A stretch of DNA of 64,000 bases. Source: Ligula intestinalis (lineage: Eukaryota; Platyhelminthes; Cestoda; Diphyllobothriidea; Diphyllobothriidae). This document shows positions 47,617-57,369 of this stretch, piece by piece (position 1 is the first letter of the stretch; each line of letters starts with the position of its first letter). The position numbers and the translations under genes were made by a program. The DNA lies in the NCBI GenBank assembly GCA_036362985.1, contig JAYGXS010000004.1, positions 1,405,959-1,469,958 on the forward strand, given 5' to 3'. The notes beneath the pieces are model-generated. The model saw only the letters and a list, made by a program, of their open reading frames with translations. It did not search any database and had not been told where the DNA came from.

Positions 47617-49511
47617 GGGCCTTCAGTGTCGTCGGTGTGATGTTCTTCAGCCATGAAACTACTCTGTATGTACCGTATAACCCATGGCCATCAAGAAAGC
47701 CATCGGTTAAATTCGAATCTGTACTGAGCTATCTACTGTTTTCAGTGCTGTTCTCAACACGCCTGCTCGTTCAGAAAAATCATTTCACTCAACTGCATGA
47801 TAGAACTTGGTTCGCTTAGCTAGAAATCTCTGATGCACACCTACAAATCTGTGTTCGAAGAATCTGGAGAGCCTCTAACAATTAATTTTCATCATGTTTT
47901 GTTCTATTTCATTGGTCAGCCATTTGCTTCAATAAGCCTCCATAATGGTATATTACTCGTCAGTACAAATATAAAGGTATTTTTCTGAGTGAATTTGTCG
48001 ACCAAGTGGATATTCGTCTTGCAATGTTATCTTTGCATTTATATTACCATTGCTTAAGAATTTGAAATATGGGAAGAGTTTATATCGTTTGATTCGTTTT
48101 AGAAACTTTCAGAGGCTTTTATTCACTTAGCCTTTCCTACACCTAGTTCTTAGCTATGCTGTAATATTTTGCGATAAATTTCATAGTTGCTACCACATCT
48201 GATATTTCTAGTTCATTTAGCGCGCAAATTTTGTCAATCAGCAACTCTTTACGGAACGGTAAGCGTGATTTTTGCATAAAAATTGTACGGAGCCCTTCAA
48301 ATAAAAGAACTAGATCGTACAGCGGCAAAAATCGGTGAGCCACGTGAGTCTGGTCTTAGCGTTGTAACTAATGACGTACTTAATAGGGAAGTTTGGCAGA
48401 TTCAAAAAATTGCTTAGATCCAGTTATAAAAAACTTGGCGGCCTCGGTGTAATTTGCGGACGAGGCCCTCCAGGCCTTGCATACAAAATGAATGCATTGA
48501 TTCTTACCCATGAAAACATGAAGAAGACTTTGCTACAGCCAAAACTGTAGCCATATGAGCAAAGGCTACCCACGGGCGCTGTGAGTATAATCACACTTGC
48601 GGGAAGCCACCCACACAGGCCATTGCAACGCATCGAATACACCAAATCTGATAGACTGAGCTGACTGCCCCAGAGAGAATTTTCATGCAATGAACGTAGA
48701 ATACATCGAACCAATGGAAAAAAAGGTTTGGGCTATCGAGTTATACAAAAGTGAATAACTCATCCTAAGTCAGATTATTAATTGAAGAAAGCTTTCGCCA
48801 TTGAGCCCCCTATTCATATCCGAAAATCGTTAAAGAGTAAAACCTTAACAATAAACATAATACAAATATAGAATAATGGAGATGTGTGTGAACCAGCTGC
48901 AAACTGCCGTTCTCATTATATGCATCACGGTGTGCGTTAAGTGTATTAATGGACGAAGAGGAACTTTGGACGTCAGAAAAACTTTTCTATTGATTACTTG
49001 TGTCTGGTTGCCGTCTAAATAATGCTGGGGTAAACAATAAGGAGTCCTGCACGGGCAGTCGGCTAACTGCATGAGAGTGGGACGATTCGATGCGCTGCAG
49101 TAAAATTGTGTCTAACGTGAAGACTTGCGATGGGCCATCATAGGCCAGGTAATTTGAGGTTGGCTCAACTAAAGCCTCCCACTTGCTTTTTTGGGTTCGA
49201 ATCTTTTCGAGTCAACCGAGTTTTTCGCTGTTAAATCAAAGGAATTACGTAGTTGAAACAGGGTTTCATTTTGGCGATTATTACTTGGTTGAGCTGCTGG
49301 TTAAGAGACACGGCTTCTTCCAAATAATAAATTGCAAACAATAAACGGACGCTGTTATCTAGATTAAGCCTCTGAATAACGACATGATAACCAATTTTGT
49401 CCATGCCAATTACTTATTATTTGTTAAACTTGTCTTATATACTAGCTGGGTGATTTGAATCAGTCGGCGGTTCTACCTTTTTGGTGTTTCTCGCCTCTCT
49501 TAACGCCTGTC
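47617..49511. other. Intergenic region between the two transporter genes
   Basis: Holds the SLC6 3' flank and the SLC35F6-like 5' flank. No promoter element or canonical AATAAA was fixed with confidence; CAATAAG at 47931-47937 is a weak candidate. The 96-codon minus frame at 48424-48714 has no family features. Confidence 0.5.
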
Positions 49512-49852
49512 ATGGCCACGTTTCTAATGAAATCTGTTTATGTGTCTGGAATGTTAGCAACGGGCACAATTAATACAATTGCCAAGAAAGTTCAATTTGA
49601 TTGCAGGTACTCTCCACATTATTTTACACAAAAAATATTCAGCGCCCCAGGGTATTTCAATTACTCGGCAAATGCTACTAAAACCGTGCACGTATTTGAC
49701 AAACCTTGGTTCCAGACGTACCTGATGTTCGTTGGCGAAATTTTGTGCCTATTTTTCTATCTTATCATGAAGAAAGTGATGAAGAAAAAATTCACTACAA
49801 ACGAAGGTGGTTTTGATGCCGAAGGTTGGCAAAGTTCGGAGTTTTCAAAACC
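49512..49852 (+). CDS. SLC35F6: SLC35F6-like exon 1: start, TM1 and TM2
   Basis: ATG at 49512 is chosen because MATFLMKSVYVSGMLATG aligns with the human N-terminus; the open frame upstream has no ATG. Encodes TM1, a loop with two possible N-glycosylation sites (NYSANAT) and TM2 (FQTYLMFVGEILCLFFYLI), then a basic KKVMKKK segment. It may contain a hidden 36-bp intron at 49607-49642 that would delete 12 residues in frame. Donor GTAATT, phase 2, leads into a 41-bp intron (49853-49893). Confidence 0.9.
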
Positions 49853-52800
49853 GTAATTAATTTTTTTCACCTAATTTGCGTTAGTATCTTTAGTTGGGTC
49901 TTTCTTCTGCCTGCCATGTTTGACGTCACGGGATCGACTCTGCAAGGTGACCACTTTTGCATTTACCAATAACTTCTTTAGGCATCGGCTTGGTATATAT
50001 TGATGCATCCGTTTGGCAAATGCTTCGTGGTTCGATCATCGTTTTTGTTGGGATTCTTTCGGTAACCAGGCGTTGTTTTCTAATACCTCTATTAAGTGTG
50101 GAATCTATAAATGTACCCGTAGTCCACGGTATACATATGCATTTCGTTTTTCGTTGGTCAAACGATTTCTTCTTCATAACATACGTTGAAATTGCAATTC
50201 AATCTGACGAAAACCTAGCTCCGGGAGGCGAGAGTACGATGATTAATATTAATCATCACTACATATGTAGTGACGGTTACACTTGAACTAAATTTTTATG
50301 TAGTTTCTTGGCTGCATTTTTGCGTTTCAAGGAGGCGTACTTTTGCTGTTTAAATTAAGCCTGAAATTTTTGTTGTCAAATTAAATTTAAAAATATTTTA
50401 TAGTTATCCTTATGCTAACTGGATCTTTTGACCATCCGCGTCTCTTTTATGATAGACAGCCATCCTACCGTTAGGGTTTACTTTTAGAGCACGACTGTAG
50501 AGATTGCTTTTGCGCGAAAAACAGCGGACGAAGCGTCAAATTACATTGTCAACAATTTATTGATCAACAATATCGACTATACAGTGGCTAAATTATTATT
50601 CGAAAGCTGTGAATGCACCATAAACGTGCAATTGCTATCATTAGAGACAGAAGATCGGGTGGACATTTCTGGCTATGTACGCGATCTTCTTTTGACTTAA
50701 AATTTACTTTCAGTGCTGATTTTTCGTAAAAACATTGGCTTGCTCGGTGCAATTCGTCGTCTGCGAGATGGAATTCATTCAAGTGTTTCAAAGCCACTGA
50801 AACGTTGCCAGTTAGAAAGACAGACATTCTCTCGCTCGAATTCTTTCACCGTTGGTGTCTTGGACGCATCTTAAGAGTCTCCAAGCAGGATCGACTTTCC
50901 AATGTTGAGCTATATGAGAGGTTTTATAACTACCAGGTCTTGCCTCATATATCCAGTACCGCCGATTGCAATGGTTTATACATGTTCTGTGCAAGCCATA
51001 GACAGACCTCTGTAACATTGTTGTGAATCCCTCTCGTAGTTTAAACGAAAAATACCGACATGGCGGTCAGCTGAACACGTGGCTCAACACTGTCAAGTCA
51101 AACGTCGAACGCATGGGCCTCGTATCCTTTTACGGCTTGCGAGGTTTTCGCCCCCGACCGCCGCCAATTGGCCTCCGCTATCCGTGAATCCGCTTCATTC
51201 AAAAACAGGAGCTAATCGAATCAAGTGCGAGTCAAAGCCAGTGATAATTGAGTTGAGCGGAGACGATGGAACACTACATGGTTGCATATTGCAACTGTAC
51301 TGGAGAGCGTTTGAAGCAACGAATATGAGGAACGATTACTTAAGCGTTTTCCTGTAAAAAGCTTCTCGAGGCTGCCGCTATCAACCTGATTATAAATTAC
51401 TGTTACTTAATTTTTAAATTAGTTTATAATTTGTGTAGTCTTCTTTCCTAGTATGTTACTTCTTAAGAATGCTGAGCATCCTGTATTCGTTGTCGCCTTC
51501 TTTACTTGCATCATGCTCATCTTCTTTCCATTTCTTTTTCACCATTTGAATATTTCGCCGTTAATTCCAAATAGACAATCTTCTTGCGACGGCGACTCTG
51601 GGGCTTCCACTGGACCGGCATGATGGTAACGGTCGTCGGTCTTTGTCTGGTTGGTGTTGCTTCCGTTTTTAAGCCGTCCACGGCGTCCCTTATCACATCG
51701 CCTGCTAAGACAGCGCTGGGTATGCTTCTCCTCATTTGAGCTAGTTTTTCCTCTCATCTGTCTCACTAAAATTGCTTGCTTTTGGTCCCTAACGGAAGTC
51801 CTCGAATTACCTTCTCTGATTGTACAGTACGCGCCAGAATTCGTGCAACATGCTGGCATATGGGAACGATTGATACTTTTTCGGTAATTTTCATCGACAC
51901 AGGTTGTGATACAGATTATCTTGTAGTATATTCTGAAGTCATTTCAGTCATGATAGGATGCTGGCTTTTTAACGAGCTTTGTCCTGACCACTAGCAAAAT
52001 GTATGTACTGTAAAAAGTAACTACTTAAATAGCATGCGTTTTTATCATTTATTTTGACTGCCTTTATAACTTCAAATATATTTTATGTAAAACATGCAAA
52101 AAATACTTCTTGTACTCGTTTGGTAGCAAATTAGGCGTTTGTTACATTTTATTTTTAAAGAAAGGATGCCCTTCGGTTCGAAAAAAAAGTTTTTTAATTG
52201 CCGAATAATTTTGAAACCTACTGAATGCTACACTAGAATTCCAGGTTAACAGACTGCACACTATGTACATCCTGTTTAAGGAAAAGTACGTTTTCGCCTA
52301 AAGCTTGAAGAAAAAGTAACAATTCTCATAAACTATTGTAATAGCTGTGGAGCATGCTTTATGTAGTACAGGCAGCAGTAATCAATTGACTGATAGGATG
52401 CATTATGAATAAACATCTCACAATCGTAAAAAGCTCATGATTAGACCTTTTTCTAAAACCAAAAGCTAACCTTTCTTTAAGTGTAAAATTTAAAGATGTA
52501 ATTTGCTACCAAACGAGTACAAGAAATAATTTTTCCGTGCATGTTTTCCGTAAAATATATTTGAATTAATAAAGGCAGTCAAAATCATAAAAAATCATAC
52601 TATTTAAGCAATGACTTTTTCAGTACACACGTTTTGTTAGTGGCCAGAATGAAGCTCGTTAAAATGCCTGCATACTATCATGACTGAAATGACTTGAAAA
52701 TAGGTTACACGATAATCAGTACAACAACCTGATTCAATGCCGATTAGCGAAAGAGTATCAATCTTTCGCATATGTCGGCATGTTGCACGAATTCTGGCGC

Positions 52801-55800
52801 GTACTGTATAAGGAGGTTTAGTAGTTAAAGAGATTTCAAAAACCTTAATGAACGAATCCGAACGCATGTTCCCTTTCTCTCCTCGATAGCAGTGCAACTG
52901 ATGCCCTCAATATTTATTGCTACGCTGCCTTCAATGAAAAAAAATCCGTCGACCTTCCACCGACTTCTTAGGTCGTACGTATTTCATGCTAAAAGTTATT
53001 TAGTCCGCCGTCTCCTTCGAAAAATGTGTTTGTCGAATCCCATCTGGCTATGTGACTGTTTTTATTTCATCCAGACATCAGCACTTACATCTTCAAGTTT
53101 AAAAAGGTCCTTTCGAACATTTGTTGAGTAAACGGAATCGGAAACCCCGAATTTTTCCACATTGAAGACAAAGTTCATTATCCAATTTCAACCTTATCAT
53201 AAACGAATAAGTAGCCGCTCGAATTCCTATGACTCCTTAATCCAGCGATCAAGCCAGTAGTTAGCAAAATTTAGTCTTTTACTTCGGACCAGACGACTGT
53301 GGTCGTGAATTGAGCCAATTACTTCCGGCAACAACGATGGACTAAACGATTTTTGGGGTTATTTTCCTAGTTCCTTGCATTGGATGTAGGCAAAATTCTG
53401 CAACTTCCGGCAGCACATTTTAACATTTTTGCTGGGCACTCTTCAATTTTCCCGTGAGCTGCCCGTCTGAAAAAGTGGCATTATATCGCCTGGTACTGGC
53501 CAAAACTTATTTTCAAGCTAGCCCTCCTCTGCTTCCTCTGACTATCCATGTGTCCTGAATATCCACATTAGCAGTACATTTGTGCCTATTTTGGATCCTG
53601 GTTTTCTGAGAGCCTTCTATTAAATGTTGTAACAGTGGCGTCTAGCAGTGCCACGGTTGAATTACGCCCTGTTGGATCCCCGACGAGGTACACAGTAGGA
53701 AGGGCGAAAAAACTGGAAGCCACCTAGACGAAAGTTTTGGTAGGACGGCCTAACAACAGCCTAAGCAAGCAGTAGCTTGCAAACCATAGCCGCACTCCAA
53801 GCAGGCTATCGACCGGCCTACACGGGCGAACGTACACAAGCCGTCAATCAATTGATAATCCAGAATTCAAACTACAGTCATCCATTGAGTCAACAGGCAA
53901 TAATACCAGCCACTATTTCAGGAGAGAATCTGACTGGCTCAAGGGACATCGTTTACGCGGGTTTTTTTCCTAAAATACGTTTTACCACTCATACAAAAAG
54001 ACTTCTGCCGTTGCACACTTCTCGTCGTGTTCTTCCTTTGGGGACACACACAAGGCGTTATTGGGTGGTGATATCTCGGCCTGGGCTTCCGTTACAACAA
54101 GTTTATTGTGTACAAAACCCGAGGTTGCGGTTTCGGGTGACAGTTGCCGCTGGCTTAAATCTAGCGCACTGAATGTCCCTGCCTCGGGGCAAAGCCCGGC
54201 AATGGAATGGACTGGCCTTGTCCGTGTTGCAACTCACTGTATGTGACCGGGCAGTTGCTTTTAAGTGATTGTCAAGCGCGTTCGCTTGTGGCATGATTGG
54301 GTGCGTTGGAATAAGGTCAGCCACCGTTTGAAGCATCTAGGTGGCCCTTGAGGAAATGCGACTAGTTGGGCACGCGCGTGGACTCGCGTGCGTCTGTGTC
54401 CTGTCCAGAGGTTTAAGGTCATCGCGTGTGCTCAGTTATCAGTGGAAGAATATAACCTTAGAGGCAGTCCGCATTGCCAAAGGAATCATTGTGGCAGCCG
54501 GCCACCGGCACGACGCCTCAGGAGCTCCTGCAAGGTTGCTGGTATTTGGTTAGGCTAGACTTCTAACGATTCCCTCCTTTGAGTAGCGTAACGTATTCCT
54601 TTAAATTGAATGCTCGTGAGCCGGCGAAATCCTCCAGTACCATTCGTAGCCTTTTAGCCTGATATGATCATCGGAAGCCTGTTATAACGGTAGCAAACTG
54701 AGAAACATTCGTAGCCTTTCCGCTCGATGTGATCATCGAAGGTCTGTTGTAACAAACCGTTGTAGAGAAGAAGAAGACGTGATCTCTGGAACGGCAGTCT
54801 TATTGTTCTGAGCTTTTGGCTTTACACGAGAGGCCGTAGTCAGAGAAATGGAGAAAGCAGCAAACGTTGGCTACGCGTAAATAAGGATGGGGTGGAACTT
54901 TTTATTGGTCTATGCTCACGCCATCTTATCCTGTCTCCCCTGCGCACGTCCTTGGAGTCATGGTGTGCGACCTTGGCGTCATGTGTTGCGTCCTTGATGT
55001 AGCAGCATGCTCGCTTGGACAGGAACCGAACCGCGAGCGCGGATGGCAAAATAACAGGGCGGTAGATCCACCGGCCTGTTTATGGAGTTGGGGTCTGATA
55101 TCCAGGCCTCCAGTTGTCCTCGCCCCGTCTTATTAGTAGCGCGTGCCATTATCCGTGCGCCCGAGAAGTTGAATTTGTGGCCTTCTTCCAGAGCCTGGAT
55201 AGCGATCTGAGACAGTGGGTCGCCTCTCCGCACTGCCCGTTTGTGCTCCGTTATTCGCGAGCTATATCGTCGCCTGGTCTGCCCTTTATAGTGGCAAGAA
55301 CAGTCGTGACATGGCACCTGATAAACGACGCCAGACTGCTCACATACCTTCAGTGAGTCTTTTATATGCATGACACGTGAACGCGTAGTAGCTGTCGGAT
55401 GATGAGCAGTACCCACGCCGAGCTCTGTAGCGATACGTTCGGTTGCCTCTGACACATTTTTTTAAATGTACGGTAGAGGGTGCCAGAGCGTTGGTGGTCC
55501 CCTTTCGATTGTTCCCCGTGGGCGCCTACGGAGGCAAACAGAAAAAGATTCATAGTCCTTTTGTATGATTTAATCATCGGAAGTCTGTTTAAACGGTAAA
55601 AAACTGAGAAACATTGATTGCCATTTTGCTGAAGTGATCATCGGAGCAACAAACAGTTATGTCCGTCAATTATTGTAACGGAAATACACGTGGTGGAAGT
55701 ATGCGTCACCAATTATTTTAATGTCCGAGGAACAATCTCATCTGCGTTTCCAATGTTGTAATTGTGACTTCTAGCTGTGTCACTGTCGAATTACGCCCTC

Positions 55801-56142
55801 TGTAGTTGCACTGAAAGCCACCCGGAGGAGAGTTTATTGTGTACAAAACCCACAGTTACTGTCTAGGATGGCTGTTGTCACTGGCGTAAAGCCAGCGCAC
55901 TGAATGATCCGCCTCTGGGCGAAGCCCAGCAATGGGACGGGCTGGCCTTGTCCTTGCCTGACTGCCACCATTAAACTGTCCTCGTTTTCTTTCTTTTTTC
56001 AGGACTGCTTCTTGTCCTCTTGGGTAGCCTTGCAACGGCCGCGCAGATGATTGTGGAGGAAGTATTTCTGAAGAAACACGGTTTTCACGCCCTGCACGTG
56101 GTCGGTATGGAGGGATTTTTTGGAATGTTTGTCATGGGTTTC
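49512..56142 (+). CDS. SLC35F6: SLC35F6-like membrane transporter (spliced; 3' part not found)
   Basis: Drug/metabolite transporter (DMT/EamA-type) superfamily protein. The human homologue is a ten-helix protein of lysosomal and mitochondrial membranes with no settled substrate. Exons: 49512-49852, 49894-49946, 49982-50061, 51575-51719, 56003-56142, with phases 2, 1, 0, 1, 0 that fit exactly. Recognised blocks in order: ATGTINTIAKK (TM1), PWFQTYLMFVGEILCLFFY (TM2), FLLPAMFDVTGSTL (TM3), SVWQMLRGSIIVFVGILST (TM4), RRRLWGFHWTGM and VTVVGLCLVGVASV (TM5), ATAAQMIVEEVFLKKH (TM6) and LHVVGMEGFFGMF (TM7 start). These align collinearly with about the first 220 of 371 residues of human SLC35F6, recalled from memory. 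The last helices are not visible before 64000, so the gene probably continues beyond the window. It follows the SLC6 gene on the same strand at about 1.9 kb. Confidence 0.93.
49894..49946 (+). CDS. SLC35F6: SLC35F6-like exon 2: TM3
   Basis: Bordered by acceptor TTTAG and donor GTGACC. Fifty-three bases encode WVFLLPAMFDVTGSTLQ, collinear with the human LFLPPALCDMTGTSL block. Flanked by micro-introns of 41 bp upstream and 35 bp downstream. Confidence 0.93.
49982..50061 (+). CDS. SLC35F6: SLC35F6-like exon 3: TM4
   Basis: The acceptor CTTTAG ends a 35-bp intron (49947-49981). Encodes IGLVYIDASVWQMLRG and SIIVFVGILS; QMLRG is the most conserved word of this family. The exon ends at 50061 before GTAACC in phase 0. 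Read-through would stay open to 50286 but loses similarity at once, so the splice is preferred. Confidence 0.93.
50062..51574. other. Intron 3 of the SLC35F6-like gene
   Basis: 1.5 kb between GTAACC and AAATAG. No recognised element; 51080-51250 is GC-richer. Confidence 0.7.
51575..51719 (+). CDS. SLC35F6: SLC35F6-like exon 4: TM5
   Basis: Acceptor AAATAG, donor GTATGC. Encodes TIFLRRRLWGFHWTGMM, VTVVGLCLVGVASVFK and a Ser/Thr-rich loop ending KTAL. It matches the human FLGRRLVLSQW...GLVVVGLADL region. Phase 0 in, phase 1 out, which joins G+GA to the next exon. Confidence 0.93.
51822..52808. mobile_element. Foldback element FB1, full copy (987 bp)
   Basis: Ends GTACAGTACGCGCCAGAATT and its complement AATTCTGGCGCGTACTGT. 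The two halves are long inverted repeats (GACTGAAATGACTTGAAAAT against TCATTTCAGTCATGATAGG). The centre near 52310-52440 is unique. Inserted in intron 4 of the SLC35F6-like gene. No coding capacity. Confidence 0.82.
52809..53636. other. Unassigned intron sequence
   Basis: No gene or repeat recognised. Confidence 0.4.
53637..54345. repeat. GC-rich dispersed repeat FY, copy 1
   Basis: TTGAATTACGCCCT, GAAGCCACC, AGTTTATTGTGTACAAAACC, GCGCACTGAATG and AAAGCCCGGCAATGG recur in the same order in a shorter copy at 55780-55970. Confidence 0.65.
54637..54756. repeat. Minisatellite, two units
   Basis: Unit of about 66 bp containing ATTCGTAGCCTTT, TGATCATCG and GTCTGTTGTAAC or a close variant. Related units at 55540-55640. 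Confidence 0.6.
54814..54850 (-). ncRNA. Decayed hammerhead-like motif
   Basis: The minus strand reads CTGACTA (for CTGATGA), a hairpin GGCCTCTCGTGTAAAGCC, then AAAAGCTCAG (for GAAAGCTCAG). Lies 3' of the minus-strand Penelope endonuclease, the position seen at 60162. Confidence 0.4.
54979..55480 (-). mobile_element. Penelope-like element: GIY-YIG endonuclease domain
   Basis: An uninterrupted minus-strand frame of 158 codons. It reads ATERIATELGVGTAHHP, then the GIY-like GVVYQVPCHDCSCHYKGQT, with a YIG-like YKG and the Cys cluster typical of Penelope. RITEHKRAVRRGDPLSQIA, GHKFNFSGARIMARA, LEAWISDPNSINRPVDLPP and CYFAIR follow. The Arg (RITEHK), catalytic Glu (LEAW) and Asn (SINR) are all kept. 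The best-preserved endonuclease in the window; the RT is missing. Confidence 0.9.
55540..55640. repeat. Minisatellite, second site
   Basis: Two diverged units with ATCATCGGAAGTCTG and AAACTGAGAAACATT, related to 54637-54756. Confidence 0.5.
55780..55970. repeat. GC-rich dispersed repeat FY, copy 2
   Basis: See 53637-54345. It stops about 30 bp before the acceptor of exon 5 of the SLC35F6-like gene. Confidence 0.65.
56003..56142 (+). CDS. SLC35F6: SLC35F6-like exon 5: TM6 and start of TM7
   Basis: Strong acceptor TTCTTTTTTCAG at 55991-56002, donor GTAAGT. Encodes LLLVLLGSLATAAQMIVEEV, FLKKHGFHALHVVGMEGFFG and MFVMGF. It matches the human QMVLEEKFVYKHNVHPLRAVGTEG region. Exits in phase 0; the next exon was not located between here and 64000. 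Confidence 0.94.
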
Positions 56143-56474
56143 GTAAGTTGTCCTTTCTGCACCGCCAGACGGAGTTATACAGACACCTCTCTCTGCTGGC
56201 TTTCAAAGTCACCTTGCCACCGCACCAACTTTTCCATGCGGCCATTTACTGCTGCTGCCCTCATACAGCCGTTCTGATGAATACTCAAAAGCAGAATTTA
56301 GACATTTTCCCCTCAAAGTCGATTTTACCAGAGTCTATAGTGACACTCTTTAATGAACGTTGACCGACCGCTAACGAAACTCACTTGTCCCGCTCGGCAT
56401 TGGGCCTCATTTGGTTCTGTTAGCGGTCAGTGAACGTTCATCAACGAGGGTCAATAGCTCCCGACCTAAACCGG

Positions 56475-56620
56475 CAAGGCAAGGAGCTCCTGCCTCCGCG
56501 GTTAAGGCGTTAGACTGATCAAACGGTCGCGTGTTCGAGCCGTGCGCGTCGCAGCACTCGGGGCTGGGTATCACTAGCTGACGACAGCTAGTAAGCCGGC
56601 CTCCCTTGTTTTTGCCGGAA
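56475..56620 (+). repeat. tRNA-derived SINE
   Basis: GCGGTTAAGGCGTTAGACTG, then CGTGTTCGAGCC (box-B-like), then the body GCTGGGTATCACTAGCTGAC and GCTAGTAAGCCGG. Plus orientation. Confidence 0.6.
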
Positions 56621-56899
56621 GTACAATCTAAAGTCTATAGTTGTTAAGTTGATTTCATGCCATATGTTCAGCCTCATGGAGTACTCCCTAGCCTAAGATT
56701 TTGTACCTAGACAGCGCAAAAACACGAAAACGTGGCCGTGTCCTCCGTTTGTACGCTTCTGGACAAAACGTATACTCCCTTCACTCACATGCGTTCCAGC
56801 TCACGGATAAGGCCATGCGATAATTTAAGGTAATCTTGGAAGAAATAAATCGATGTATATAAAAAAGGCTAGTCGCTTTTCGGAGTTGTGGCTTTAGTT

Positions 56900-57092
56900 T
56901 CTATAACCTCTCGAACTCTCACGGAAGTCTATCGTCAGAGATAAAAGTGGGAACAAAAAACAATCAGCAATTATAGAGAGACAGGGGCCAATCGAATACC
57001 AGTGACGCCAGTTCGAAGGTGACTGCGTAGGGCTCTGTATTTCGGTGCCAGATCAACTGAGTTCTCATTGGGGGCCTAGGCTTCAATCGATT
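56900..57092 (-). mobile_element. Penelope-like element fragment: endonuclease C-terminus
   Basis: The minus strand reads KSIEA, a stop, then APNENSVDLAPKYRALRSHL, the last part of the endonuclease. The flank GACAGGGGCCAATC also follows the copy at 9290. Confidence 0.75.
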
Positions 57093-57369
57093 TAGTATTT
57101 AGTGTCAAAGCACAACGGCTTTCATCCCGCAATGTGGCGAAGTGGCTTCACGTCTAAAATCATACCACCCTCCCAAGATTTTTGCCGAATTTATTATTTG
57201 TACATGCAAATTTCGAGACGGCTTTTCAACTGCGACCCGTTTTTGCATAAGACCGATAACAAATGGGGTACATAACATTTTGAATTTGCTCAGAATCAAT
57301 ACCCGACAGCAAGTTCATTGAAGAGCCGTCTCAAAGTTTGTTGGTACAAATAAATCCTAGTGTATACGC

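Noticed and set aside
49158..49217. tRNA-like segment with a 7-bp acceptor-like stem (GGTTGGC/GTCAACC) and GGGTTCGAATC
   Set aside because: Only 60 nt, no D arm and a poor T stem. At most a decayed SINE head or chance.
50062..50286. Read-through extension of SLC35F6-like exon 3
   Set aside because: Similarity to the family stops exactly at the GTAACC donor and resumes at 51575 in phase.
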